Positions 8,281-17,434 of a DNA stretch of 43,121 nucleotides are shown one piece after another. The notes beneath the pieces were generated by a model, which had not been told where the DNA came from, ran no database searches, and saw only the letters and a program-made list of their open reading frames with translations. Source of the DNA: Cyanobacteria bacterium RI_101. Its GTDB lineage: Bacteria > Cyanobacteriota > Cyanobacteriia > Cyanobacteriales > Microcystaceae. The position numbers and the translations under genes were made by a program. The stretch's first letter is position 1. Each line of letters opens with the position of its first letter. The stretch is from the NCBI GenBank assembly GCA_016471375.1, contig WGLZ01000040.1:1-43121 (forward strand), in the 5' to 3' direction.

Positions 8281-8595
8281 ATGACTTCTCCTAATCCTTC
8301 CCAATTTGACACGGAAACGCCCCCGGTAGAAGTGGAAATTAACCCCGAACTGCCCGGCGCCGAGACGGTTCCCAGCGCCTTGCGTCTGCAACTCCGGCAA
8401 TTCCAACTCTGGTTTGAGAAGTTGCCGGCGCCGGTCAAAGTGATTGTGGCCGTTGTTTTAATTTCCGTTTCCCTATCTTTACTGACTAAAGTCTTGCACC
8501 TGGTGGCCTCTTTAATCAGCGTCGCCATTTCCGCGACTTTCCTGTATCTGCTCTACCGCTTTATCCTCAAACCGGCGCTGTCCAAGGATATTTAA
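8281..8595 (+). CDS. Small conserved-looking membrane protein, function unknown
   Basis: A 104-residue protein with an acidic, Pro-rich N-terminus (about 1-30), an amphipathic segment (LRLQLRQFQLWFEKL), then two adjoining membrane helices (about 54-70 and 74-96) and a short basic tail. I do not recognise a family. The ATG at 8281 is chosen over an in-frame TTG seven codons earlier because a TATAAT box lies at a suitable distance. It is divergent from pdhB and converges on the SpkB-like kinase gene, whose stop is eight bases beyond its own. Confidence 0.65.
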   Translation: MTSPNPSQFDTETPPVEVEINPELPGAETVPSALRLQLRQFQLWFEKLPAPVKVIVAVVLISVSLSLLTKVLHLVASLISVAISATFLYLLYRFILKPALSKDI

Positions 8596-8603
8596 CCCTC
8601 CGG

Positions 8604-10292
8604 TTACCAGCCCCGTTTACCGTTGGGCATCACCGTGCGCCAGTTGGTTTTCGCCATCGATAGTTGGTCGGGGTTGATTTGGGTGGAACTGAGATCCACC
8701 CCGCAGAAATTGGCGCCGCGGATATTGGCGTATTTAAAATTAGCGCCCTGCAGATTGGCGCCCCGAAAATCGGCGCCTTCTAGATTGGCGTAGCCGAAAT
8801 AGGCGTCGGACAGGTTTGCGTCTTTTAGGTTGGCTTGGGTTAAAGTCGCTTTGCCAAAATCCGCCCGAGTCAGATCCGAGCCTTGGAAATTAGCCCGGGT
8901 GAGGTTGGATTGATAACAGTTAATGGCCGGGAGAAAGCCTTTGAGGAGGGTTAGCCCCTGTAGATCTTGGTCGGCAAAGTCCCGTTGCCCCTTTTCGTAG
9001 GCGCTGAGGAAACTTTTGCTATTCCACTGGACGGGCTGGTTTTGAATCACCGTGTCCACCGAGCGCCGATCCCGTTTGGGACTGCCCTTCATCGCCACGT
9101 TAAAATCCATACCGCCGTTCACCGCCGGTCGGGGCGTCGACGCCGCGTTGGGGGAGGGTTTGCGGGCGGGCGCGGGAGACAGGCGGGTGGTCTCGGCGGG
9201 GGGATTCAGGTTAGTGGAATGGGTTCGGGTTTTAATGCCCGTTTGCATACCGCTGTTAAAAGAAGTGCTAGGAGCGCCGCGACCGAGACGAGTGGAGGGT
9301 TCCGCGGGGGACAAAAAACCAGTGGAGGGAGGGGCGTTATGACCCCCGGAAACCGGCGCCGAGATTAAGCCCTGGCGCATGCCCTCTTCGTAGGGGAGGG
9401 TCTGCATAGCGTCCAACACCTGCTGGGCGGATTTGTAGCGGTGTCGCACCGACAGTTCCAGCATGTTTTTAATCACGGTGGCGAAGGACTCTGAAACGGT
9501 GACGTATTTTTCCCAGTCGATTTCCCCGGTTTGGTGATTACAGTCCATTTCCTTGGGGGTTTTGCCCGTTAAGAGGTAAAGACAAGTAATGCCCACGGCG
9601 TAAATATCGCTGGCGTAAACCGGCCTCATCGCCATCTGTTCCGGGGGAGCGAAACCGGCGGTGCCCACGGCGAAGGCCGTCAGCGCCGTTTGGGCGGAGG
9701 TGTTGGAGGCGAGAACGGAGTTAACTTCATTTTTAACGGCGCCGAAGTCAATCAGGACTAACTTGCTATCGGTCTGGCGCCGAATCAGGTTGGCGGGTTT
9801 AATATCCCGGTGAATCACCTTTTGAGAGTGGATATAGGTGAGGATGGGGAGCAGTTCTTCCAGAAATTGTTTAGCGCCCGCTTCGCTGAAGGGGCCGTGT
9901 TTTTTGACTTCCTGGTGGAGGTTATGACCCTTAACGTATTCCTGGACTAAATAAAATTGCTGGTCTTCTTCAAAATAATCCAGCAGACGGGGCACCTGGG
10001 GATGATTCCCCACCTTGCCCAGGGTCTGGGCCTCCCGCTCGAAGAGTTCCTTAGCCATGCGGAAAACATTAGGATCGTCCGTGTTAGGACGCAGTTGCTT
10101 GACCACGCAGATGGGCGTTCCCGGTAAACCCACGTCCGCCGAGGCGAAGGTGGCGCCGAAACCCCCTTTTCCCAATAACCCCAGAACCTGATAGCGCCCA
10201 TTGAGCCGTAATTTTCCCCCGCAGGCTTGGCAAACCTGCACGTCGTTAGGATTTTTGGGATGGGGGCAGGAAGGATTAACGCAGTAACTCAT
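8604..10292 (-). CDS. spkB: Ser/Thr protein kinase with zinc-ribbon N-terminus and pentapeptide repeats (SpkB-like)
   Basis: 562 residues in three parts. The N-terminus has Cys4, Cys9, Cys21 and Cys24, a likely zinc-binding ribbon. The Hanks-type kinase domain (about 34-300) has the glycine loop GKGGFGATF, VVKQL with the ATP-binding lysine, catalytic HRDIKPANL, DFGAVK and the APPEQ activation segment. A Ser/Pro/Thr-rich linker (about 310-420) leads to A(N/D)Lxx pentapeptide repeats at about 450-545. Cys-motif plus kinase plus pentapeptide repeats is the organisation of Synechocystis SpkB, linked to motility and oxidative stress; the symbol rests on that resemblance. It is cytoplasmic with no membrane segment and is transcribed alone. 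Confidence 0.88.
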   Translation of the reverse strand: MSYCVNPSCPHPKNPNDVQVCQACGGKLRLNGRYQVLGLLGKGGFGATFASADVGLPGTPICVVKQLRPNTDDPNVFRMAKELFEREAQTLGKVGNHPQVPRLLDYFEEDQQFYLVQEYVKGHNLHQEVKKHGPFSEAGAKQFLEELLPILTYIHSQKVIHRDIKPANLIRRQTDSKLVLIDFGAVKNEVNSVLASNTSAQTALTAFAVGTAGFAPPEQMAMRPVYASDIYAVGITCLYLLTGKTPKEMDCNHQTGEIDWEKYVTVSESFATVIKNMLELSVRHRYKSAQQVLDAMQTLPYEEGMRQGLISAPVSGGHNAPPSTGFLSPAEPSTRLGRGAPSTSFNSGMQTGIKTRTHSTNLNPPAETTRLSPAPARKPSPNAASTPRPAVNGGMDFNVAMKGSPKRDRRSVDTVIQNQPVQWNSKSFLSAYEKGQRDFADQDLQGLTLLKGFLPAINCYQSNLTRANFQGSDLTRADFGKATLTQANLKDANLSDAYFGYANLEGADFRGANLQGANFKYANIRGANFCGVDLSSTQINPDQLSMAKTNWRTVMPNGKRGW

Positions 10293-10453
10293 CGCGCAGG
10301 ACCGGGAGAGGGGGGTAAACGCCCGTTGACCCTAGGGCTAGGGGGAATTTTGGGGATTTAACGGGCCAGCCATTAAGCCTAAAAAACTTAAGAGCCTACA
10401 AACTTCCGTGAAAACTAGGAGAAACTGAGCGCTTTTGTCGAGTTCTGGAGCTA

Positions 10454-10483
10454 TTTTCAGGCTAACACAACCCGCGATACAAT
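10454..10483 (+). promoter_or_regulatory. Possible pheT promoter
   Basis: TTTTCA at 10454-10459, an 18-base spacer and TACAAT at 10478-10483 lie about 40 bases before the pheT ATG. Confidence 0.35.
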
Positions 10484-10521
10484 GATTGCGCTCTACCCCA
10501 GTATTTTAAAGGATTTAGCCC

Positions 10522-12951
10522 ATGCGGATCTCCGTTAACTGGCTCCAGACTTTGGCGAAATTTTCCCAATCCCCCGAGGAGTTAGCAGAATTACTCACCA
10601 TCGCCGGGCTGGAAGTGGAGGAGATCGAAGACCGTCGCGCCTGGGCCGACGGGGTGGTGGTGGGCAAGGTGTTGGAGCGCCGACAACATCCCAACGCCGA
10701 TAAACTTAGTCTTTGTCAGGTGGATGTCGGTCAAGAGGCCCCTCTGCAAATTGTCTGCGGCGCCGCCAATGTCCGGGGCGATATTCTCGTCCCCGTGGCC
10801 ACCGTGGGAACCTATTTGCCCGCAGTGGATCTAAAGCTCAAACCGACCAAGTTGCGGGGGGAGCGGTCGGAAGGCATGATCTGTTCTCTGGCGGAGTTGG
10901 GGTTAGAGAAAAATTCCGAGGGTATTCATATTTTCACCGACCCCCAGTTAGCGCCGGGGCAAGACGTCCGGCCCCTGTTAGGTCTAGACGATGTCATTAT
11001 TGAAATCAGCCCTACGGCCAACCGGGCCGACGCCCTTAGTTTAACGGGCATTGCTCGGGAAGTAGCGGCGCTGACGGGAGCGCCGTTAACCCTGCCGGAG
11101 GTTCAACCCGAAGAGTTAAAACCGGCTCCGGGGTTAAGCGTTGAGATTAGCAATCCTCAAGCTTGTCCCGCCTACTTCGGAACCCTAGTCACCGGGGTAA
11201 AAATCGCCCCCTCCCCTCCCTGGTTACAACGGCGCCTTCAGTCCGGCGGCGTCCGTCCCATTAATAATGTAGTGGATATCACCAACTATGTTCTGCTGGA
11301 GTGGGGACAACCCCTCCACGCCTTTGACTGGGATAAACTGCGAGCTTTAGTTCAGCAAGACCCCTTAACCCTGGGGGTTCGCTTCGCCCAACCGGGGGAA
11401 AGTCTGGAAACTCTGGACGGGCAAAAACGGGAGTTAACGCCCCAAAATTTGTTGATTACCGCTAACGATCAACCGGTGGCGCTGGCGGGGGTGATGGGCG
11501 GCGCCGCCACGGAGGTGGACGAGGGGACTCAAAATATTTTGCTAGAAACGGCCCTCTTTAACTCCGTCGCCATTCGGCGCTCCGGCAAAAGCCAAAATCT
11601 ACGGAGCGAGTCTTCCACCCGTTACGAGCGGGGGGTTAATCCTTGGCAGTTGGAAACAGCTTGTCAACGGGCGCTGGATTTATTGCGGGAAGTCGCGGGG
11701 GGGGAAATTCAGGGACAGGCCAGCGCCGATTATCGGCCCCAGGAAGAGCCGCAACCCATTACCCTGCGCTTAACCCGCCTCCAATCGGTGTTAGGGCCCG
11801 TTAAAAGCGCCGACGGAGAAGGAGAGGCTTTTCCAGCGGAGGACGCGGAACGTATTTTAACGGCGCTGGGTTGTCAGTTAACCCCAAGCCAAACCGATCC
11901 CCTAGTCTGGAGCGTCGCGGTTCCGCCCCACCGCCGGGGAGATTTGGAGCGGGAAATTGACTTAATTGAAGAAGCGGCCCGGCTCTACGGCTACGACCAT
12001 TTTCTGCCTCAGTTACCGGCTAAAACCGTGCCGGGGGTTCTCTCCCCCGAGTTTCAAAGCCAGCGCCGGGTTCGCGCCGTCCTGGAAGCGGCGGGCTTAA
12101 CGGAGGTGGTTCATTATTCTTTGGTTAAACCCCAGGGGCCGGAGGTGGTTCTGGCCAATCCCCTGCTGGCGGAGTACGGCGCGTTACGGACTAACTTATT
12201 AGACGGACTAATTACCGCCTTCGCCTACAACCAGGCCCAGGGCAACGGAGCGCTCAACGCCTTTGAAATGGGTCGGATTTTCTGGCGAGACGGGGAAGAG
12301 ATTCAGGAAGGGGAAGCCCTGGCGGGGATTTTGGGGGGCGACGCCTTTCCCCAGGGGCGCTGGACTCGGGGCGGCAAATCGGAACCCCTGACTTGGTATG
12401 AAGCCAAGGGCCGGTTAGACAGCGCCTTCGAGCGCCTAGGTTTGAACCCAACCTATAGGGCCGACCCCGGCGACCACCGTTACCATCCCGGCCGGACGGC
12501 GGTTTTGACCCTAGGCAAGGAACGGTTGGGGCGCTTTGGTCAACTTCACCCCCAACTGCGCCGGGAACAGGATCTGATGGACGCGGTTTACGCCTTTGAA
12601 TTCAACCTCGACGTCCTCTACGCGGCGCTGGCCAGTCAGGGAACCCAGCCCTTCCAGCCCTATTCCCCCTATCCCCCCGTGACTCGGGATCTGGCGCTGT
12701 TCGCTCCTCTAACGGTTTCCGCCGCTCAACTGGTACAAACCATGGAGAAAGCGGGTCAGGGTCTGCTAGAAAGCGCCGAGTTGTTCGACCAGTATTTAGG
12801 GGAGAACGTGCCGGAGGGACAACGCAGTTTGGCCTTTAGTCTCACTTACCGTCTTCCCGACCGCACCCTCGCGGACGAGGACGTGGAACCCGCCCATAAC
12901 CGCATTCGCTCGGCGCTGGCAAGTCAGTGGGGGGCGACGCTCCGCAGTTAG
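10522..12951 (+). CDS. pheT: Phenylalanyl-tRNA synthetase beta subunit
   Basis: The 809-residue length is normal for bacterial PheT. In order it shows the N-terminal MRISVNWL start, the OB-fold tRNA-binding domain (about 40-150, with [15 protein letters not shown]), the B3/B4 editing region ([37 protein letters not shown]), the B5 domain, the catalytic-like core ([18 protein letters not shown]), and the FDX-ACB anticodon-binding domain (about 715-808). With PheS, encoded elsewhere as usual in cyanobacteria, it charges tRNA-Phe. AAAGGAT upstream of the ATG is a plausible ribosome-binding site. Confidence 0.97.
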   Translation: MRISVNWLQTLAKFSQSPEELAELLTIAGLEVEEIEDRRAWADGVVVGKVLERRQHPNADKLSLCQVDVGQEAPLQIVCGAANVRGDILVPVATVGTYLPAVDLKLKPTKLRGERSEGMICSLAELGLEKNSEGIHIFTDPQLAPGQDVRPLLGLDDVIIEISPTANRADALSLTGIAREVAALTGAPLTLPEVQPEELKPAPGLSVEISNPQACPAYFGTLVTGVKIAPSPPWLQRRLQSGGVRPINNVVDITNYVLLEWGQPLHAFDWDKLRALVQQDPLTLGVRFAQPGESLETLDGQKRELTPQNLLITANDQPVALAGVMGGAATEVDEGTQNILLETALFNSVAIRRSGKSQNLRSESSTRYERGVNPWQLETACQRALDLLREVAGGEIQGQASADYRPQEEPQPITLRLTRLQSVLGPVKSADGEGEAFPAEDAERILTALGCQLTPSQTDPLVWSVAVPPHRRGDLEREIDLIEEAARLYGYDHFLPQLPAKTVPGVLSPEFQSQRRVRAVLEAAGLTEVVHYSLVKPQGPEVVLANPLLAEYGALRTNLLDGLITAFAYNQAQGNGALNAFEMGRIFWRDGEEIQEGEALAGILGGDAFPQGRWTRGGKSEPLTWYEAKGRLDSAFERLGLNPTYRADPGDHRYHPGRTAVLTLGKERLGRFGQLHPQLRREQDLMDAVYAFEFNLDVLYAALASQGTQPFQPYSPYPPVTRDLALFAPLTVSAAQLVQTMEKAGQGLLESAELFDQYLGENVPEGQRSLAFSLTYRLPDRTLADEDVEPAHNRIRSALASQWGATLRS

Positions 12952-13118
12952 TGTCGGTAACTTCTCAAAAAGATACAAAACTTAATCATTTTATGGGTTA
13001 AAGAACTCTCCGGGGGCAAAACGGGGAGCCGAGTCTTTCTTTAAAAAACGCCTAGGGGAGAAGCGCCCCAAGATGATTGATAATGGCCCTCGTCTCCATT
13101 TTTTTGAGGGGTATCCCT

Positions 13119-14834
13119 ATGGCGCCCAAAGACGTGCAAGTTTTTCCCCTAGCTCAGGACACGACGGCTTTGCGGGCCCGCACCTGGGAGCGCCTCAAGT
13201 TTGAGGTAGAGTACGGTCGTCAACGGGGCGCGACGGCTAACGCCTTTTGGATTGCCGGGGATTTACGGGCGTTGGTGGATCTGCCGGGGGAATCCTTCAC
13301 CGATATTTTTTTAGAGGCTTTGCGGGCTCGCTTTGACCTGACCCAGCTTGATTACCTAATTTTGGGGCATGTTAACGCCAACCGGGGCGCCACCCTGAGA
13401 GCCTTGCTAGAACTCGCGCCGCAGTTAACCGTGGTCTGCTCCAATCCAGCGGCGCTCAATTTGGAAAAAATCTGCGAAGGGCAAGTTCCGCCCTTGAAAA
13501 TTATTAAAACCGAAGAAACCTTAGAGCTAGGGCGGGGCCATTGTCTTGAATTTATCCCGGCGCCGAATCCCCGGTTTCCCGATCTTCTCTGTACTTACGA
13601 TCCTCTCACCCAAATTCTCTTTACCGACAAACTCTTCGGCGCTCATGTCTGCGGGGATCAGGTGTTGGACGAAGGGTGGACGGTGTATCAAGAAGACCGG
13701 CGCTATTACTTTGACTGTCTGCTCGCGCCGACGCCCCAGCAGGTTCTTTCGGCGCTGGAGAAACTGAACCTCAAACCCGCTCGCCTCTACGCCCCCGGCC
13801 ACGGCCCCCTGATTCGCTACGGGCTTCAGGCGGTGAAACAGGCCTACGCCCACTGGTTAGAGCAACAGAGCCGCAGGGATCTTCGAGTCGCCCTCATCTA
13901 CGCCTCCGCCTATGGCAACACCGCCACCCTCGCCCAGGCCATCGCGTTAGGCGTTACTAAAGCGGGGGTGGCCGTGGAAGCCCTCAACGCCGAAACCGCC
14001 AGCGCCGAGGAGATTAAACAAGCCATTCGCCACTGCGCCGGATTTATCTTTGGCTCCCCCACCCTAGGCGGTCACGCCCCCACCCCCATCCAAACGGCGC
14101 TGGGCATTACCCTGGCGGAGGCGGAACCGCGGAAACTCTGCGGCGTTTTTGGCTCCTTTGGCTGGAGCGGCGAGGCTTTGGACTATCTCGAAGCCAAATT
14201 TCGGGACGGCGGCTATCGTTTCGGTTTTGAAACGCTCCGGGTTAAATTCGCTCCCACGCCTCAAATTCTTAAAATCTGCGAAGAGACGGGCACGGACTTT
14301 GCCCAGGCGCTGAAAAAAGCCCAAAGGGCCAGTCAGCCCAAGTCCTCCGTCAGCGAATCCCAGTCCGCCCGGGCCGAGCAGGCGCTGGGGCGCCTAGTGG
14401 GGTCTCTCTGTATTGTGACCACCCGTCAAGACGATATTCAGGGGGCTATGCTAGCATCTTGGGTATCTCAAGCCACCTTTACACCCCCCGGTTTAACGGT
14501 GGCGGTGGCTAAGGAGCGGGCCATCGAGTCCTTACTCTATGTCGGTCAACCCTTTGTCCTCAATATTCTGGGGGAGGGTCAATGCCAAACCCTGATGAAA
14601 CACTTCCTCAAACCCTTCCAACCCGGCGAAGACCGTTTTCAGGGAGTCGAGACTCAACCGGCGCCCAACGGAGCGCCGATTCTGCAGGCGGCGCTGGCCT
14701 ATTTGGAATGCCGAGTAGAGAGTCGTCTAGAATGCGGAGACCACTGGCTCCTCTACGCCGTCGTCCAGGGCGGACAAGTTCTGCGAGACGGTCTCACCGC
14801 TATCCACCACCGTAAAACCGGCGCTTATTATTAA
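13119..14834 (+). CDS. flv1: Class C flavodiiron protein with degenerate diiron site (Flv1/Flv2 type)
   Basis: 571 residues: metallo-beta-lactamase-like domain (1-245), flavodoxin domain (about 252-400, LIYASAYGNT) and C-terminal flavin-reductase domain (about 425-571), the three-part cyanobacterial class C layout. The canonical HxExDH ligand motif reads H84-V-N86-A-N88-R89, so three metal ligands are replaced by Asn, Asn and Arg. A later ligand His appears to be Arg in APNPRFPD. Such substitutions mark Flv1 and Flv2, the partners of Flv3 and Flv4 in heteromers that reduce oxygen to water with photosynthetic electrons. No flv4/flv2 operon genes are adjacent, so Flv1 is preferred, with Flv2 possible. 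ATG 13119 is preceded by GAGGGG at good spacing; upstream in-frame starts at 13077 and 13083 look less likely. Confidence 0.82.
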   Translation: MAPKDVQVFPLAQDTTALRARTWERLKFEVEYGRQRGATANAFWIAGDLRALVDLPGESFTDIFLEALRARFDLTQLDYLILGHVNANRGATLRALLELAPQLTVVCSNPAALNLEKICEGQVPPLKIIKTEETLELGRGHCLEFIPAPNPRFPDLLCTYDPLTQILFTDKLFGAHVCGDQVLDEGWTVYQEDRRYYFDCLLAPTPQQVLSALEKLNLKPARLYAPGHGPLIRYGLQAVKQAYAHWLEQQSRRDLRVALIYASAYGNTATLAQAIALGVTKAGVAVEALNAETASAEEIKQAIRHCAGFIFGSPTLGGHAPTPIQTALGITLAEAEPRKLCGVFGSFGWSGEALDYLEAKFRDGGYRFGFETLRVKFAPTPQILKICEETGTDFAQALKKAQRASQPKSSVSESQSARAEQALGRLVGSLCIVTTRQDDIQGAMLASWVSQATFTPPGLTVAVAKERAIESLLYVGQPFVLNILGEGQCQTLMKHFLKPFQPGEDRFQGVETQPAPNGAPILQAALAYLECRVESRLECGDHWLLYAVVQGGQVLRDGLTAIHHRKTGAYY

Positions 14835-14868
14835 AGGCGCATCCCGCAGTTTTAGGTTTAAAAAACTA

Positions 14869-14897
14869 CTGTCAATCTTTAGCTCTTCGGTTATAGT
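14869..14897 (+). promoter_or_regulatory. Possible promoter of the Wzc-like kinase gene
   Basis: CTGTCA at 14869-14874, a 17-base spacer and TATAGT at 14892-14897, about 87 bases upstream of the ATG. Confidence 0.35.
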
Positions 14898-14983
14898 AAA
14901 CTTAATTTCTGCTCAATCTTGTTGATCCGGAGCTGAATCCAAGGTCTTAACCTCTCGAATCCACAATATTCTCTCCCGCCCCT

Positions 14984-17266
14984 ATGCCCGACCTCCAATT
15001 TGAGACCGCCCCCAATCAAAAATATCCCCTAGCGCCGGCTGGCAATCGCTACCCGATTTTGCAGAATCCTTTGGCGCAGGAGGGCGGCGGCTATCCAGCC
15101 GAAGAGGACGAAGGTTTTGATATTTCCAATATTATCGGCATTCTCCGGCGGCGCTGGTGGATCATTCTAGGAGTCGGTTTAATTGTGGGAACTGTTGTGG
15201 GACGGCAACAATTTTCTAAACCCCCCGTTTATTTTCAAAGTTTCCGCCTGTTGGTGCAGGCTCCCAGCGCCGAAGCCCCCAATCCCCTAGCCGGCGCTCA
15301 ACAACTCCTCAACCAGGGGCGAGATAACACCTACTATCAAACTCAGGTTCAGATGATGCGCAGTTCCCGTCACTTGGGGCCGGTGGCGGAACAGGTGCGC
15401 AAAGAGTTTTTTCAGGGGAGTCCGGCGGGTCAAAATTTTTCGGAAAACTATATTTTAGAGGGACTACGGATTGGGCAAATTGAGGGCACTAATCTCCTTG
15501 AAGTGGGGTACTCCAGCGGCGATCCCAAGTTAGTTAAGTTCGTCCTGAGTCGACTGGCGGAAACCTATGTCAGTAACGCCCTAGAGGATCAGGCTATTTC
15601 CACCAATCAAAGACTCTCCTTTGTGGATAAACAAATTCCGGTGATTAAGCAAAAAATCGCCGATCTTGAAGAGCAACTGAAAAACTTTCGGCTGAAAACC
15701 GGGTTTATCAATCCCCAAGCCCAGGGAGAAATTCTCTCCCAATCTTTGATTGAAGCCAATAAAAATCGTCAGGCGGTAGACGCCGAAGTGCAACAGGCTA
15801 ATGTTCTTTACGAGAATCTCCGCAAGCAGTTGGGCGTTAGCCAAAACGAGGCGCTGACGATTAACGCCCTGACGGAATCTAGCCGTTATATGAGTCTTAT
15901 TGGCAAACTGCGGGAAATCGACGCCCAGTTAGCCGCAGAATCTGTCCGCTACACCGAGGAAAATTTTCGCATTCAACAACTCAAAGAAGAGCGCAAAAAC
16001 TTACTCCCCCTGATCAACGAAGAAGCCAGAATCGCCCTGAAGGACGTTCCTAAACCCGACAAGCCCCTGACAGATATTTTTGTCGCCAATAATAGCCGCC
16101 GCGCCGAAACCTCCGCCCAATTGATCGCCGCGGCTAACGCCCGCACCCAAGCGCTGGCTCGCCAAAAAGCGGTCTACGCTAGCGAAGCGCAAGCTCGACA
16201 GGCGGTTCAAGATTTTGCTCGCTCGACGGGCCAGTATTCTACCTTAACCCGAGAGATGGAGATCGCCAACCAAAGCCTCACCGCTCTGCTATCAGCCCGG
16301 CAGGCGCTGGAAATTGAGGCGGCTCGGCGCTTTACGCCCTGGCGCTTAGTGAGCAAGATTGAAGAGCCGGGAACCGCCCGGAGCGACGTGGTTCAGTATC
16401 TCCTGACGGCCAGTCTAGCAGGCCTAGCGGCCGGCGTCGCCGCGGCGCTGTTGGCGGAAAATCTTGACCGGGCGTTCCATGATCCCGACGACATTACCGA
16501 AAAAACTGGGTTGCCGGTTCTGGGGATGATTCCTTTTATGTCCACCCTGCCCAAACTGAGCCGCGACAGGAAGACCCTGATTACGAATGACCGCCAGACG
16601 CCTATCGGCGCCGTCTTTTTGGAAGCCTTTTCCCTGCTTTACACTAACCTCTTCTTAATGCGGGAGCGCCGCCCCTACCGCTCCATTGTGGTCAGTTCCG
16701 CCATTCCGGGGGAAGGAAAATCCACCACTTCCTTTTTTCTAGCTAAAGGCGCCGCTAATTTAGGACAACGGGTGCTCCTGATTGACGGAGACCGCTATTT
16801 TCCCCAGGGAAATCGGTGGGCGACCCTAGCCCGGCTCATTGGGGAAGATACCCAAGATCTGGAGGAAGACGTGCAGAGTATGGAACCCATCGCCATGGGC
16901 AATAATTTATTCGTGATTCGCAACGACCAACGGGCGCTGAACCCCAACCAACTCCTGACTTCCCAAAGTCTGACCCAACTGATCGAGCGCTGGGAGAGCG
17001 AGTTTGACTTAGTGGTGGTGGACGCGCCGCCCCTGCTGGGGATTACGGACACCAAACTGCTAGCCCGTCAGGCCGACGGCATGTTGTTAGTGGTGCGCAT
17101 GGATAAAACCAACCGAGACTTGATTAAACAGGTGGCTAACGAAATGCAAATCGCCAATATTCCCATCATTGGGGTGGTGGCTAACGGAGCGAACCACGCC
17201 AATAGCAAGTACAATTACTACTACAAATATTACCGTCGAGCAAAGTACAAGTATGCGCAAGCTTAA
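14984..17266 (+). CDS. Wzc-like polysaccharide co-polymerase and tyrosine autokinase
   Basis: 760 residues. After a soluble N-terminus comes a first membrane helix (about 58-73) and a Wzz domain, then a long periplasmic coiled-coil-rich region (about 200-450) and a second helix near 470-490. The cytoplasmic BY-kinase domain has Walker A (SAIPGEGKSTT, Lys579), Walker A' (VLLIDGDR, Asp601/Asp603) and Walker B (LVVVDAPP, Asp680). The protein ends in a tyrosine cluster, YNYYYKYYRRAKYKYAQA, the usual autophosphorylation tail. It should control chain length and export of an exopolysaccharide or capsule with a Wza-type outer-membrane channel. No glycosyltransferase or wza gene is adjacent, so the locus is split from its biosynthetic cluster. 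Confidence 0.9.
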   Translation: MPDLQFETAPNQKYPLAPAGNRYPILQNPLAQEGGGYPAEEDEGFDISNIIGILRRRWWIILGVGLIVGTVVGRQQFSKPPVYFQSFRLLVQAPSAEAPNPLAGAQQLLNQGRDNTYYQTQVQMMRSSRHLGPVAEQVRKEFFQGSPAGQNFSENYILEGLRIGQIEGTNLLEVGYSSGDPKLVKFVLSRLAETYVSNALEDQAISTNQRLSFVDKQIPVIKQKIADLEEQLKNFRLKTGFINPQAQGEILSQSLIEANKNRQAVDAEVQQANVLYENLRKQLGVSQNEALTINALTESSRYMSLIGKLREIDAQLAAESVRYTEENFRIQQLKEERKNLLPLINEEARIALKDVPKPDKPLTDIFVANNSRRAETSAQLIAAANARTQALARQKAVYASEAQARQAVQDFARSTGQYSTLTREMEIANQSLTALLSARQALEIEAARRFTPWRLVSKIEEPGTARSDVVQYLLTASLAGLAAGVAAALLAENLDRAFHDPDDITEKTGLPVLGMIPFMSTLPKLSRDRKTLITNDRQTPIGAVFLEAFSLLYTNLFLMRERRPYRSIVVSSAIPGEGKSTTSFFLAKGAANLGQRVLLIDGDRYFPQGNRWATLARLIGEDTQDLEEDVQSMEPIAMGNNLFVIRNDQRALNPNQLLTSQSLTQLIERWESEFDLVVVDAPPLLGITDTKLLARQADGMLLVVRMDKTNRDLIKQVANEMQIANIPIIGVVANGANHANSKYNYYYKYYRRAKYKYAQA

Positions 17267-17434
17267 AGGCCATTCAGGTTGGCTCTTGCCGACAATTTTC
17301 GGGAGATTAATTCCCTCGGTCGGGTGACATTACCCGGGGACATTATAGGGTAAAACTAAAGAGGGAGCCTGTTTTTTGACCCCCTGCTGGTTCAGAAGTC
17401 CCTTCGCTACTACCGGCTTCCCCTGGCGAGCGCC

